A stretch of 64,000 bases of DNA. Origin: Lentinula raphanica (lineage: Eukaryota; Basidiomycota; Agaricomycetes; Agaricales; Omphalotaceae). Shown in pieces: positions 11,936-22,200 of the stretch. The stretch is taken from contig JANVFP010000021.1 in the NCBI GenBank assembly GCA_027919835.1, positions 744,001 through 808,000 of the forward strand, in the 5' to 3' direction. The stretch's first letter is position 1. The number at the start of each line of letters is the position of its first letter. The position numbers were made by a program, and so were the translations under genes. The notes under the pieces were generated by a model. It worked only from the letters and a program-made list of their open reading frames with translations, made no database searches and was not told the DNA's origin.

Positions 11936-12301
11936 GATGGGGGAGAACAAAAAAGCCGTAAACTGCGCAGATAGAAAAAGGAGACTCGAGTGAGAGATGT
12001 TTTATAAACTATCTCAGTTTGCCGCAGCCTTGCGGCCTTATGGATTCAATATACTTTTTGTCTGCGGATCCTTCATCCGAGTATCGTGATCGCATCGTTG
12101 ATGTCATACGCAGTCCGGCCGACATTTTACGCAGGCTTTACCAAACTTGCTGCTAGACTTTTACCACGATGTAAAGGGACATGGAAGACCTGAATGAGCT
12201 TTACTGGAGACAGCACACAAGCGTTACCTCGATTGAATCAATACTCACTCAAAAATCGAAGTACAGAGCTCAAGACCGTTTGAAGTACGATTGAAATCGG
12301 G
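11936..12301. other. intergenic: GH16 promoter and 3' flank of the nuclease gene
   Basis: Both neighbours are on the minus strand. No gene seen. Confidence 0.5.
12001..12006 (-). promoter_or_regulatory. TATA box of the GH16 gene
   Basis: TATAAA on the minus strand, 66 nt upstream of the chosen ATG at 11935; spacing fits a fungal core promoter. Confidence 0.5.
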
Positions 12302-14545
12302 CTAACATAATCGAATCTTCCCTACCGAGGGATCATGGTCACTGGCACGCTCGTCAATATTCGCCAACCAATTGTTGACCTGGAAGAATAAGATCATGAC
12401 AAGTTGGCCAGGATCGAAGGAAGCACGACGTACGTGGATATGCTGAATAGTGTTTTGTCTGTTGGACAGGGCAGTAGAAACGAATGCGTGGTCCAACTGC
12501 TCAGAATTCTGGTCAAAAACGTATGTGTAACGTTCCACTGGGTCAACATCAGCCAACTCGTCCATCTCGATCATGATATCCGTCAAGGAGGCGAACACAG
12601 AGCGGGTCTGGGTGTATTCATTGCAATCCCCGGCGACTAGAATGTTGGCCTTGCTGTCGATATCCAGCACAGATTGTACAAAATCCTGCGCAGACACCGT
12701 GGGTCAGGATGCATGAGATACTTAGTATAACATATATAGCTCACAGCAACTACCTCGACCTGGGTTGTACGCTTGGCTACAGGCAAGTTGACTGGCGGAC
12801 GCGAGTTCCCCTCCGTAGACGAGGAACCGCCTTTCGATTCCAGGTGCAGATTTACGGTGAAGAGAGTCGCTCCACCATTGGTTTGCCATTCTGCTACAAG
12901 CGGTTTTCGAGAGTCCTCCCAAGCAGCGTTGCTCGGATCGATTCTTCCGGGATTCAAGCTGGAAAGGCGGGAAAGAATTCGTTGTTGGCAAAGAAGCAAC
13001 ATTCCCTTATGCTCACTTACTTCAATTTTGGAACTCCGGAGCTACTGCTCACTGCAATTGCCTCTGTAGCCGTCCCAGCTGGGGAACCAGGTACGAGATT
13101 TATTTTCTGCGAGCGGTACCTGACATCATGACAAAAAGCATGAGCTACACGGGAGATGCGATAGAACGAAACTTACAGGTAGGCTTGACGAATATTCCCC
13201 CCAGGTTCACCTCCGTCTGCATCGTTGACTGGATCGATGGCCACAAAGTCGTAAGTGACGCCATTCACGGCAGCGATTGCAGACACCAAGTTTGAAAGAG
13301 TGACATTCGAATTCACGACACCATCGTCCGTGGCACCGTCGTTGTCCTGAATCTCCTGCAGGAAAACAATATCCGGACTCAACATGTCCGTTGCAATATG
13401 TTTTGCCACCGTCGGGAGCTGGATCGCTGTCGGTCCAAAGTTATCCACCTGAGATAGGGAAATGAGAGATGTGCTTCAAGCAAACGTGTCTAGCTCTCAC
13501 ATTGTAATCGCCGAACGTAACGATACAGATGTCGGTGATATCAGCAGTGATATTGGTGGGAGGTGCAGTTGTGGTAGGGGTAGTGAGTACTTTGGGAGCT
13601 GTGAGAGGCAGAATGTAGTAGAATCCGAATCTAGATGTGGTATATATGAGACCTCCAAAGGCAGACCGACGTTTGAGGCAATCAAGACGTACTGGTACTG
13701 AACTACGCCTGTGATATCCGAGAGGGTGACGCCGAGAGATACGACAGGATTAGTCTTTCCGTCTATTGGAGCCCCAATAATCACTGCTTCTGGATTGCCA
13801 TCAGGAATGTTATCTGGGCCTGTATAGTATAAGAGTGGAACAATGGGCAAGAAGGAGCTGATATACCTATTGTAAGAGAGAGCCCGCCGCGGCTATTCAA
13901 GCCTGTGACGGGCCAGTCTCCAACCACCCAGAATTCACCGAAATCATTAGGGAATGCGACCGAGAGAGGAGACGGGACCGTGACAAGTTGACCTTCGAGA
14001 CTTGCCCAAAAGTCTAATCCATAAGTAGCAGGCACAAGAGTCGCATTCACGCTATCAACGTGACTTTGATTGTTCGGCACGCTGAGCCATCCATCGGGAC
14101 CAACATCCAGAGCAGAGAGTGCTTGAGTAGGAGGATTCCTGTCTGTGCCAAGCTTGACTGGGGTGACGCTGTTGCCTGTAGACAAAACCACGACATTGGC
14201 GGCTGTTGGAGAGGAGATTTCGGTTGACGTGAGATCGTCTGGTTCGCTGCTGGAACGAAACTCGGACACTTCTCCTGTGATGCTGATCATATCACCAACA
14301 GCAACCTTGTTAAGAACAGTGCTGGATTCCGAGAATATGAATAGACCATTGGATGCTCGGACATCAGAGGAGGGTGTGCCAGATATGTAGAAGCCTTCAC
14401 TCGTCTTTGCAGTAACTACTCCCGTCACATTGGACACAGTTTTCCCAGCGAATGGCGATTGGAAGGCGATTCCTTGAACGTCAGTCACAAGAGTTGCATA
14501 GGCCGTGGAGAACAGCGCACACAGTCCAAGCGTTGACTGCAGCAT
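12302..14545 (-). CDS. secreted endonuclease/exonuclease/phosphatase-family nuclease
   Basis: Predicted extracellular nuclease with an N-terminal OB-like region and a C-terminal EEP (DNase I-like) domain, as in ExeM/NucH-type bacterial extracellular nucleases. The ATG at 14545 (MLQSTLGLCALFSTAYATLV) starts a signal peptide; the codon at 14554 is TTG, so it was not used. N-terminal half: ITGEVSEF, TSTEISSPTAANVVVLS, GQLVTVPSPLSVAFPNDFGE. EEP half: VDNFGP, then DIVFLQEIQDNDGATDDG (metal-binding Glu), then IRQAYLYR. NILVAGDCNEY has the conserved Asp and Asn but Cys where GDFN is usual. The last exon gives QLDHAFVS and RASDHDPSVG with the catalytic Asp-His. The stop is at 12302. About eight introns. 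Likely role is use of environmental DNA or RNA as N/P source (inference). TATA box at 14597-14602. Confidence 0.82.
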
Positions 14546-15172
14546 GATACCCAAGGTGCAGGAATCCTGAATCGAAGAGATTATTGAACCATAACCTTTA
14601 TATGCGAGAAATCAGGATATTCAGGCCTTGATGTACGTACACATGAAAAAGTACGCACACGGTCGAACAGGAGCACATGCTAAAGGATGGCCAGAAGCTT
14701 GTGGTACTTGGGGACGTCATCTGTAGAGTTCATCGCACGTTTGCTCCCAAAAAATCAAGATAAGTACTTTGCTTCAGAACAACGGGATAAGAAGGTAGTT
14801 GGTGGTTGGTGGTTGTCGTCGTCGATATTGACCGTCTAAGCGCTCGCGAGCTCTCGCGAGTCGTCGATGTCATTGTTTTTTCGAAGAAATGAAGTTCAAT
14901 TATCATGTAGCTTTGAGCAGGCTTTGAGCATGGCTGAGAAGATCCCTGAAGATCCGACTTCGAATTGATTGACGTGTACAGAGACAAGTCCATATGCACA
15001 GCAAGGCAGCGTATCTCTATTTGATCCTCAATGTCTACACCAGAATATAGCCTTCACTGAAATGTATTGCCAGGGTATGTAAGAGATAAGGATATAGATA
15101 CATTCTTGCTAGCCACTGTACTTGATGTACTTCGTATTCAAAAATGAAATCATTAAAGGACAATGACACTGT
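14546..15172. other. intergenic: nuclease promoter and 3' flank of the next gene
   Basis: Contains the TATA box at 14597-14602 and a GC-rich stretch near 14839-14862 with two CTCGCGAG palindromes. No coding region seen. Confidence 0.5.
14597..14602 (-). promoter_or_regulatory. TATA box of the secreted nuclease gene
   Basis: TATAAA on the minus strand, 52 nt upstream of the ATG at 14545. Confidence 0.5.
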
Positions 15173-16947
15173 CTAAGCAGCAGTGCACTGGGTGTTTTGG
15201 GTATCACAATCACCAACAGTGATTCCTGCTGCCGCACCGGAGTTGGCAGCGTCGGCGCAAGCATTGTGTTGTACTGAACATGACCTTTGAAGAGCAGCAG
15301 AGAGGTTTAAGAAGTCACCGGCTATTTGGAAACATACACGTTAGTGCGCGCGATCAGAATATGAACTGAACAACGAACTTTCACCCGCGACAACAAATCC
15401 ACGACCGCCAGTAGTCACAGCAGGAGGCAACTGACCGCCGACTGGATGAATAAACCGATGCATTAGCCACTTTCGGTCATAGGAGGTTGAAATGAGGCTT
15501 ACCATCTCCGGTGAACGTTTGCAGGTTCTGTCCGGCAGCTGCGGAGGTGGTGGCAGTTGCAGCACTCGAGGCAGTAGCTACAGCCTCAGTTGCGGCGGAG
15601 GCACCTGCTGTTACAGTAACAGTAACTGGAGCTACAGAAAAATGGTGTCAGCCCGAATACGATCTTCTTTACCCTCTGAAAACTGACCAGCACAAGTCGA
15701 AGCGGCGTCAACTGCAGCAGAAGAGGTGGCGTCGGCAGCAGCAGCAGTGACAGTTTCAGTAACAGTTATCTCAGCTAGATAACCCTTGTTAGCAATACAT
15801 ACTTGGATTGTGGAAGTGATTCGAGACATACTCGTGCATCCATCTGAAGATACAGATGTGACGGCTGAAGAATCTGCACTGGCAGTGGCAGAAGCGGCAT
15901 CTGTTGCAGCGACCCTAATCGAAACCGCGACTCAGGAATTATCGAGTCGTTCGGCGGAAGATTCAACTCACGTTGCAGCAGCAGCGACACCGGAAACAGC
16001 AGCATTGATCTCATCAGCAGTGGCATCTTCTACAAGCTTGTTGTCGGCATTGATGCAACCCTACAAATTTCGAGTTCAACCTACAAACTCGCCATTGAGC
16101 CTGGAAACATAAAAGCTTACCTCGTCAACAATGTTATCACAAGTATTGCCAGCAGCCGTGGGGTCACCGATGGTTCCAGGTGCAAAGGTGCCAGACTTGA
16201 GAGCATCTTGAGGATCGCCGCCAATCGACGCAATTTGCTGAGCAAGGGCAAGAACGATGGCCTTGTTAGTCGCAGCAGCACCGTCGGAAGCAGGGTCCTG
16301 ATGTTGAGAAATGGCAGCTATTTCGGAGTTGGCAGCGGTAGTACTTGTGCAAGCGTTAGATTGGAGACCACTAGAAGATTGGATTAAGTTTAACGAAATG
16401 CTCCTGAACATCGCTCAATTCTACTCACACAGAACCAGTGTTCCTCTCAAGCGCTCGGTAAATGAGGGCAGCCGTCATAAGAGTAACATTGCCTGCTGCC
16501 TTTGCATTCGTGAAAGCCTAGTAAATGACGATGAGATGTATAGCATAGAAGAGAAAGCGAGGAAATTTGAAATACCAGATCGGCCAAGTTTTGTTGGAGA
16601 CATTCAGGATCGGTAGTGTCTCCCAATCCACTTGCCGCCGCTGCATCTCCCAAGAGACCGAAGACAGGATCTAGAATGAATTATCAACACCCACTCACGG
16701 TCTGTTTATAATGTCACTGTACCTCCAAGGTTCTGAGGGTTGCTCCCAGTGGCAATTGCATCTCGCATCAAGATCAAGATGTTTTCGTGAGAATGCTCTA
16801 GAGATCGAGACGAATCAATATCTGCGAACACTGAGGAAGAAATCTAATGAGCACTGTACCTTGAGGAACCTCACGACGAAGGATAGGAGCCGCAATGTTT
16901 GTGGCAGCGGTGTAAGCCAAAGCAAGCACGAATGATTTAAAGAGCAT
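15173..16947 (-). CDS. secreted Ala/Thr-rich protein of unknown function
   Basis: The ATG at 16947 opens MLFKSFVLALAYTAATNIAA, a signal peptide followed by PILRREVPQ with a possible RR processing site. Later exons read GDAAAASGLGDTTDPECLQQ, GLQSNACTSTTAANSEIAAI, APGTIGDPTAAGNTCDNIVD and GCINADNKLVEDATADEINA. A low-complexity Ala/Thr/Val/Ser stretch (TVTETVTAAAADATSSAAV, about 15700-15760) follows. Then come PPAVTTGGRGFVVAGES, NLSAALQRSCSVQHNACADA and the end DTQNTQCTAA with stop at 15173. About ten short introns. Paired cysteines and the absence of membrane segments suggest an extracellular or wall-linked protein. I know no function for it. It has the look of a basidiomycete family rather than an orphan, because the non-repetitive blocks are well ordered; that is inference. 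Confidence 0.75.
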
Positions 16948-17038
16948 TCTGAATGTATCCGAAGTATATCACAAGAGAACGAGGGAAGTATCTAGCTGGG
17001 GGAAAAGAATGATAGGATGAAAGAGCACGCTCGGTGAC

Positions 17039-17099
17039 CTAGACACAACAAGATGGGTTTTATTCAACATAATTCCCCAATGCGCGGTTAAACACTTAC
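17039..17099 (-). other. probable 5'-UTR intron of the Ala-rich secreted protein gene
   Basis: On the minus strand GTAAGTGTTT begins at 17099 and TGTGTCTAG ends at 17039: 61 nt, the usual intron size here. It lies between the TATA box (17231-17238) and the ATG (16947). Confidence 0.45.
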
Positions 17100-17230
17100 C
17101 AATGAGCTTGAAATCAAAAAAAATCCTACAAGAACCTGTCTTGACTGGCAAAACAACGAGTGAAGGAAATGTGAAAAGAAGAACGAGAGAGTGTGGATTC
17201 GAGAATGAGGCTGCCTTGGGTTTCCTATGC

Positions 17231-17238
17231 TTTATATA
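17231..17238 (-). promoter_or_regulatory. TATA box of the Ala-rich secreted protein gene
   Basis: TATATAAA on the minus strand, 284 nt before the ATG. The distance is reasonable if the leader contains the 61-nt intron. Confidence 0.4.
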
Positions 17239-18250
17239 CCTTTTTACGCGTATTGATTCCGAGCAGAAATTCTATGTGGTTACCACGGAGCGGTAGGGTG
17301 GTCACCAGGAACGGGATACAATTTCCATGTTTACTACTTCCTCCCTGATTGGTTCGGGATTGGTTCACCCTGGTGTTCATTATCAGCAACGACAGGGCCC
17401 GGGCGTCACAGAAAACAACTAACTTGAACTCAATTTTTTTCACCATTTACCTTCCGACCTCCTCTGTAACAATCTCTTCGTGTTCGGGTTAGCTAATCTC
17501 AGCTAATTTTATCGGTATGTTTGCATGGATAGTTTTCTGTCGAGCCTCGCGCGACGCGAAACCAAGGTAACGAATCACCATTACTGATTTGGATCTCTTT
17601 CGGACTTGTCTTGTGCCTCGATTTGGCCTGGAATCTGGAATGATGATTTATGATTTATCCGACAAGTTCCCTTAGATGTATGTAGCCGGGGGTATCCATG
17701 AACGTTCCGGGTGAGTATAGGTGAGTATTCATGAACAGGAATTTAAACCAGTCGAAAGGCAAGTTCTTCGAAGTTCAAGAGAGAGATGTATACCCAAGCG
17801 GTGGCTTGAGGGAGTGTTTGGAGGTGGTTGATTGCAGAACGACCATCCTCGGTGTTGGTCAGTGCCAGCAAGGTGTACTCGCAGTTGTAGTCAACGTCCT
17901 ATTTATAGAATGCGAACTTGCCTAAATAATACAGAGCGAAGATTGCCATGCAGGAGAACTCGTTATTCTGACTCTAACCAGCTCAGGTTGAAGCAGGAGG
18001 ATGACTCTTCATCAGCTGGGACGCCCGGCGTCCGATGAGATAGATAGATTCGCAGTCGGGGTTGAATGCTCGATAGACCTGGCAAAGTTCGAACTTCGCG
18101 CACCACATTCACTTCATCGGACCCCAGAGATTATATATTCCAATAAGTGCTGCCATTATTCATATGCGGACAGTTGTCGAGCTCTTTTTAGTGAGAGCAT
18201 GTACATCTTGTTCTAAAATAACTCAGTCTCAAGGTGCAAGAAGAATGATT

Positions 18251-18859
18251 CTAGCACTTACGAAGTCCCCATACATGGGTTCGGAAGTCAAGTAGTTCTA
18301 GCATGGAGAATGAAATTCAGTAGAATTCCTAAACTAGACAGAGGGAGGGAAATATGGCAACATACCGACGTTCAATTCATTGTACAACTTCTTCATCTCT
18401 GCTCTTACTCGAGATATGTCTTCTTTGGATGCAGAAGCATCCGACAGCGCCTTCAAATCTTTCTCTACAGCTTCTATGCGTCGGACCTGAGTAGTCACTT
18501 GTGCAGTGCTCAGCTTGAGCTCTTCAACGCTGGCTTGCAATGCAGCCGAGGCCTGTTTGTATTCGTCCAGAAGTTGGTAGGCAGCGAAAGAGGAAGCCAG
18601 GGAGAAGCCAAACAGGAAGCCAACAATCCTTGTGTACGATGAGGGTCCTTCTCTTTCTGAAATAGCGGCGCCAATGAGCTCACCCGCCTCGGAACCCTCC
18701 AATGGGTTTCTTCTGAACGACCGGTGCTCCGACGTTGGGAGTTTCATTCCTGAGAGAGCGAGTAGTTGTCAGAGAGCGACACTGAGTACGTGTCAATGTA
18801 TTCTGTATGACATTTGGTCGAGCGCAACGTGTTGAGCTGAAAGCTCGAGCTATGGACAT
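18251..18859 (-). CDS. mitochondrial single-pass coiled-coil protein
   Basis: The start at 18859 gives MSIARAFSSTRCARPNV, an Arg/Ser-rich presequence; in-frame ATGs upstream (18910) add no such character. After PVVQKKPIGGFRGG an intron (GTGAGC...ACACAAG, 55 nt, about 18629-18683) joins to IVGFLFGFSLASSFAAYQLL, one transmembrane helix. It continues into a heptad-rich helix (DEYKQASAALQASVEELKLS to EDISRVRAEMKKLY). A second intron joins ELNV to ELLDFRTHVWGLRKC, stop at 18251. About 150 residues. This is a familiar but uncharacterised fungal mitochondrial protein, probably in the inner membrane; the function is unknown to me. Its ATG is only 69 bp from that of POP1 on the other strand. Confidence 0.8.
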
Positions 18860-18880
18860 GGAGGAACAGTGTGGGTGGGG

Positions 18881-18886
18881 CACGTG
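18881..18886. promoter_or_regulatory. CACGTG element in the shared POP1 / mitochondrial-protein promoter
   Basis: A palindromic E-box/Cbf1-type site in the 69-bp gap between two divergent ATGs. Confidence 0.45.
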
Positions 18887-18928
18887 ATAAAGGCCCGACT
18901 CCTTCATCACCTTTCATCACCGTCTCCC

Positions 18929-21900
18929 ATGAAACGCGCCTTGGACAATCCCCAACCTGCTAATTTCAAAGAAAGGAAGAAACGAAAACTTGCTGATGCT
19001 CGAAATATCGCAGTGCAGCTACCAAGTGCTACTGGAGATACAGTCGCAGGCCCTTTGCGATTGCCTCAGGGGCCTACCACTGATGACCCCAGTACGTTCA
19101 TCGTTTGGATTCATTAAACTTATTGTGATATAATATCAGAGACGAAAAGGCTACCGGGTGCGATAGATGTCGAAAAATTTGCAGAGGTAGATCATCCGAC
19201 GTATGCTTTGAAACATCGTCTGATCCATGTGGAATCAGGCTCGTGCTTTTGAAATCAATGCAATGAAGAATGCTATAGAAGCTGCTAGGTATGTCGTCTT
19301 CTGCTAAGTCGAATCGAGCTCTCTGACACTCTGATATAGCTCAGCTTCCACCACTCGAGCCTGGCAAGTTCTTCCTCGGCATCTACGTCGTCGGGCTGCT
19401 AGCCACAATCCACGACGAGTTCCTCTTCGATTACGCGACAAAGCGCGTGCAGAGGTGTGTCGGCCTCTATATGGTTATATGCTTTCACTCAGACCATCTC
19501 CAAGATGGATCCACTGAAGAAAAAGGTTCTTGGACGCGCTATGCCCAAACTTGGAAAGCAAAGACGACTCCCAAGGGAAGTGGTGTTCATGAAACGCCAA
19601 CGTAAGTCGCTGTGAACTCCATGAAACTACTTCTAATCATTTTCCAGGTGACAAGAAGTGGTTAGAAACTCACATCTGGCATGCGAAACGCATGAAGATG
19701 GAGAACATGTGGGGGTATAGACTGGTCAGAGTTACCGCAACTTCGACGGAACTTTTGACAAATACGTCTTCAGGCAGTGACTCCTACTGAAAAAGCATTT
19801 CGACCCTCCCATCGCGCTTCGACTCGCGGTTCCATTCTGCATGATGCCTCGTATCAATCTGTTATAGAATTGAAGGGTCCTGAAGTAACTCTCAAAGCCA
19901 TATTAGAAAAGTGCTGCGATGTTCAGGATATCAGCCCTGGAGCTAAAAGGTGATCATGGATTCAGTCGCATCAACATGATCTAATCTTCACTGCTAGATA
20001 TACTTCAGGCGCTCGTGTCTGTAAAACTCACATCTACGAACCGAACCGCTACCCTTACGGCTTGATATGCCCTGTTACTATAATGTGGAAGGCTAAGCCA
20101 TCCTCATCGCCGCCTCCAAATGACGCATCCAAGTTCAAGAAGGCGAAAGGTAAAGAAAAACAAACAATACCTCCACCAGAAACCAACGACAACATCCGGA
20201 CCGTCTGGATCTATTTTCATCCCTCCCCGTTCGACAAGGTGTTCTCTGCTCTTCGTGAATCAACCTCGCAGATCTTACAAGCTGCAGGTCGTGAAGGCGG
20301 CATACTCGATGTTGAGCTAGCTGATATTCGGGGTGAGATCGGTATCTTTGAGATCATGGGGCCGAAGTCAAATCAAGTACTTCGAGGAGCGTTGTCGCCC
20401 GTGTTGACAGATGCAAGTACTGATTTCAAAAAATTCTGGGCATCGCTGGGGAATATACAATCTGCTGGCTCAGTACCAACAGGAATGATCATTGGCTTCC
20501 TTGTGAACGATCCGCGGTTGAGGTTTGTGCTCTCTTCAAATCTGAACTAGAGGATGGTCTGAATCCCTTCATTCTTTTAGATTTCCTCCTAAAAATGCCA
20601 AAGTTCAACTACCGACAGGGAGTAATGCTTCTCCTCCAATTGGAGTCTTTCCATCAGCCGGATTAGCTACAAGTAATATATGGGAACAGAGCATTCGAAA
20701 TCAACTGAAAAAGCCTCGATACCAACCAAAAGAGATCAACGAACGACGCTCTCAGGTCGCTCTCTCTTCATTTCCAAAACTCTGAGTTAGATTTGCTCAT
20801 TGTTCGCTCTTTAGAATTTGATCCCTGGCACACCTTTGCATCCTATACGACAAGATGATCGGGTGCCAGTCATGCTCATCCAAACGTCTCTGCAGACTGC
20901 AACATCCAACGATTCTGAGGCAATTGAAGGCTGGACAATAATATTTCCCGCAGGATGGTCTATGGCGTTCTTTCAACAACTCACGTACACCGGGACCCGA
21001 GTCGCTGGGCAACGCGAACGTAAAACGCAGGCCTTCGAAGCTGGGGCTGCGTATTTTCCCTCGGACTATCCGTCCACTGTCGCATATCGCACTTATGCAT
21101 CGACCAGAGCAGAGGGCGAAATGGCGAAATGGACCAGGACCCCGCCTGCGAAAAGGGTGAATTATGAGAAGCTCGGTACGCGGAGTCCATGGGTGCCTGA
21201 TTGGAAAGTCGTTTTGGGGCTGAAAGAAGTGGAGGACGAGCCTATGACCAACGAGGAGGAGGAGGAGAATGATGGCAATGATGCAGATATGCAGGACGTC
21301 GTCACCACCCAGCGTGATCCTCAAGCAACGCCGACGCAAGCACCAGAAGATACTGCCACCAATGTAGAGTCTTCCATTTGCCCTTGGCTTTTCCGTGGAG
21401 TGGAGGCCTCCAAGGTCATTTCGAACTTGAGCGATGACTTGGTACCAAGTCAATCATTCTATTCTACCATCAACCAACTTCGAGCGAAACGTTCGCTTGA
21501 ACCCCTCGAGCACACAATGCAAGTGGAAGATCTATTCAGAAGCGCGTTGGTACTGGTTCGCATATCAATTTGCACAAAAGGAGCCCCGAGTGACCTTTCC
21601 CTCGTGTACTCGATTCCTGATGCAGAGCTGCAAGAATGGCGAAAGGCGTTGATCAAAGCAGGTTCAAACCCAGATCCAGCTCAGGTTGATTATGCTAAAG
21701 TGAGGTTTTTAGTCGTTTCCTAAGCTCTTGACACATTACTGAGTTGGTATAGCTTCCTGACGTGGTGCCTTCACCCACTTCAATTATAGGGTATATCACA
21801 ACGGGTGGATACTCGTTATCAAGAGGTGAAGGTTTTGCGATTGGAGCGATCCCCCTGATACGTCTTCTCGAGCTTCAAAAGCAGGCCCAAAGGTATTTCC

Positions 21901-22043
21901 ATCTGTTTATACATATCCACTTCTCTGATCATTTGTTCAGAACGTCCCATTATGTGAAATCGGACAAGGCGTTGCTCGTCAAAGTCCGGGATCGAAAAGG
22001 ACACCAATGTCGGCTGGCACGTATCCATATTTTGCAGAGTTGA
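18929..22043 (+). CDS. POP1: Pop1 subunit of RNase P / RNase MRP
   Basis: Largest protein subunit of nuclear RNase P and MRP; needed for tRNA 5' processing and rRNA maturation. The N-terminus is basic (MKRALDNPQP, KERKKRKLADARNI). The POP1 signature is seen in exons between 19350 and 19800: RAWQVLPRHLRRRAASHNPR, RDKKWLETHIWHAKRMKMEN. RYPYGLICPVTIMW (20050-20094) follows. The POPLD region lies at about 20920-21200 (GWTIIFPAGWSMAFFQQLTY, RKTQAFEAGAAYFPSDYPS). C-terminal exons read STSIIGYITTGGYSLSRGEG and, after an intron to 21942, TSHYVKSDKALLVKVRDRKG with stop at 22041-22043. About nine introns. An acidic insert near 21240-21300 (EEEEEND) is species-specific. Convergent with the borealin gene, 157 bp apart. 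Confidence 0.93.
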
Positions 22044-22200
22044 CACATTCAGGTCGTGGTCGTGTTGTCTACAATAGTCCGTAATACAGTTTTGAAAAGG
22101 ATGCGCTGGTATAAATTTAGCGTCGGGAGATACAAGTATGCGTAATGAGCGAAGGTACAAGCTTGAAAAGACGGAAGAAGCAAAGAATCTAAAGTCACTG

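Larger units (their letters stand above)
16948..18250. other. 1.3 kb upstream region of the secreted protein gene
   Basis: No coding gene seen. The part next to the gene can be read as a 5' leader with an intron (minus strand 17099 to 17039: GTAAGT...TGTCTAG) and a TATATAAA further out at 17231-17238. The rest (17300-18250) shows only short random open frames. Confidence 0.45.

Noticed and set aside
20797..21453. 218-codon minus-strand open frame
   Set aside because: Antisense to the POP1 POPLD region, with composition of a shadow frame and no family features.
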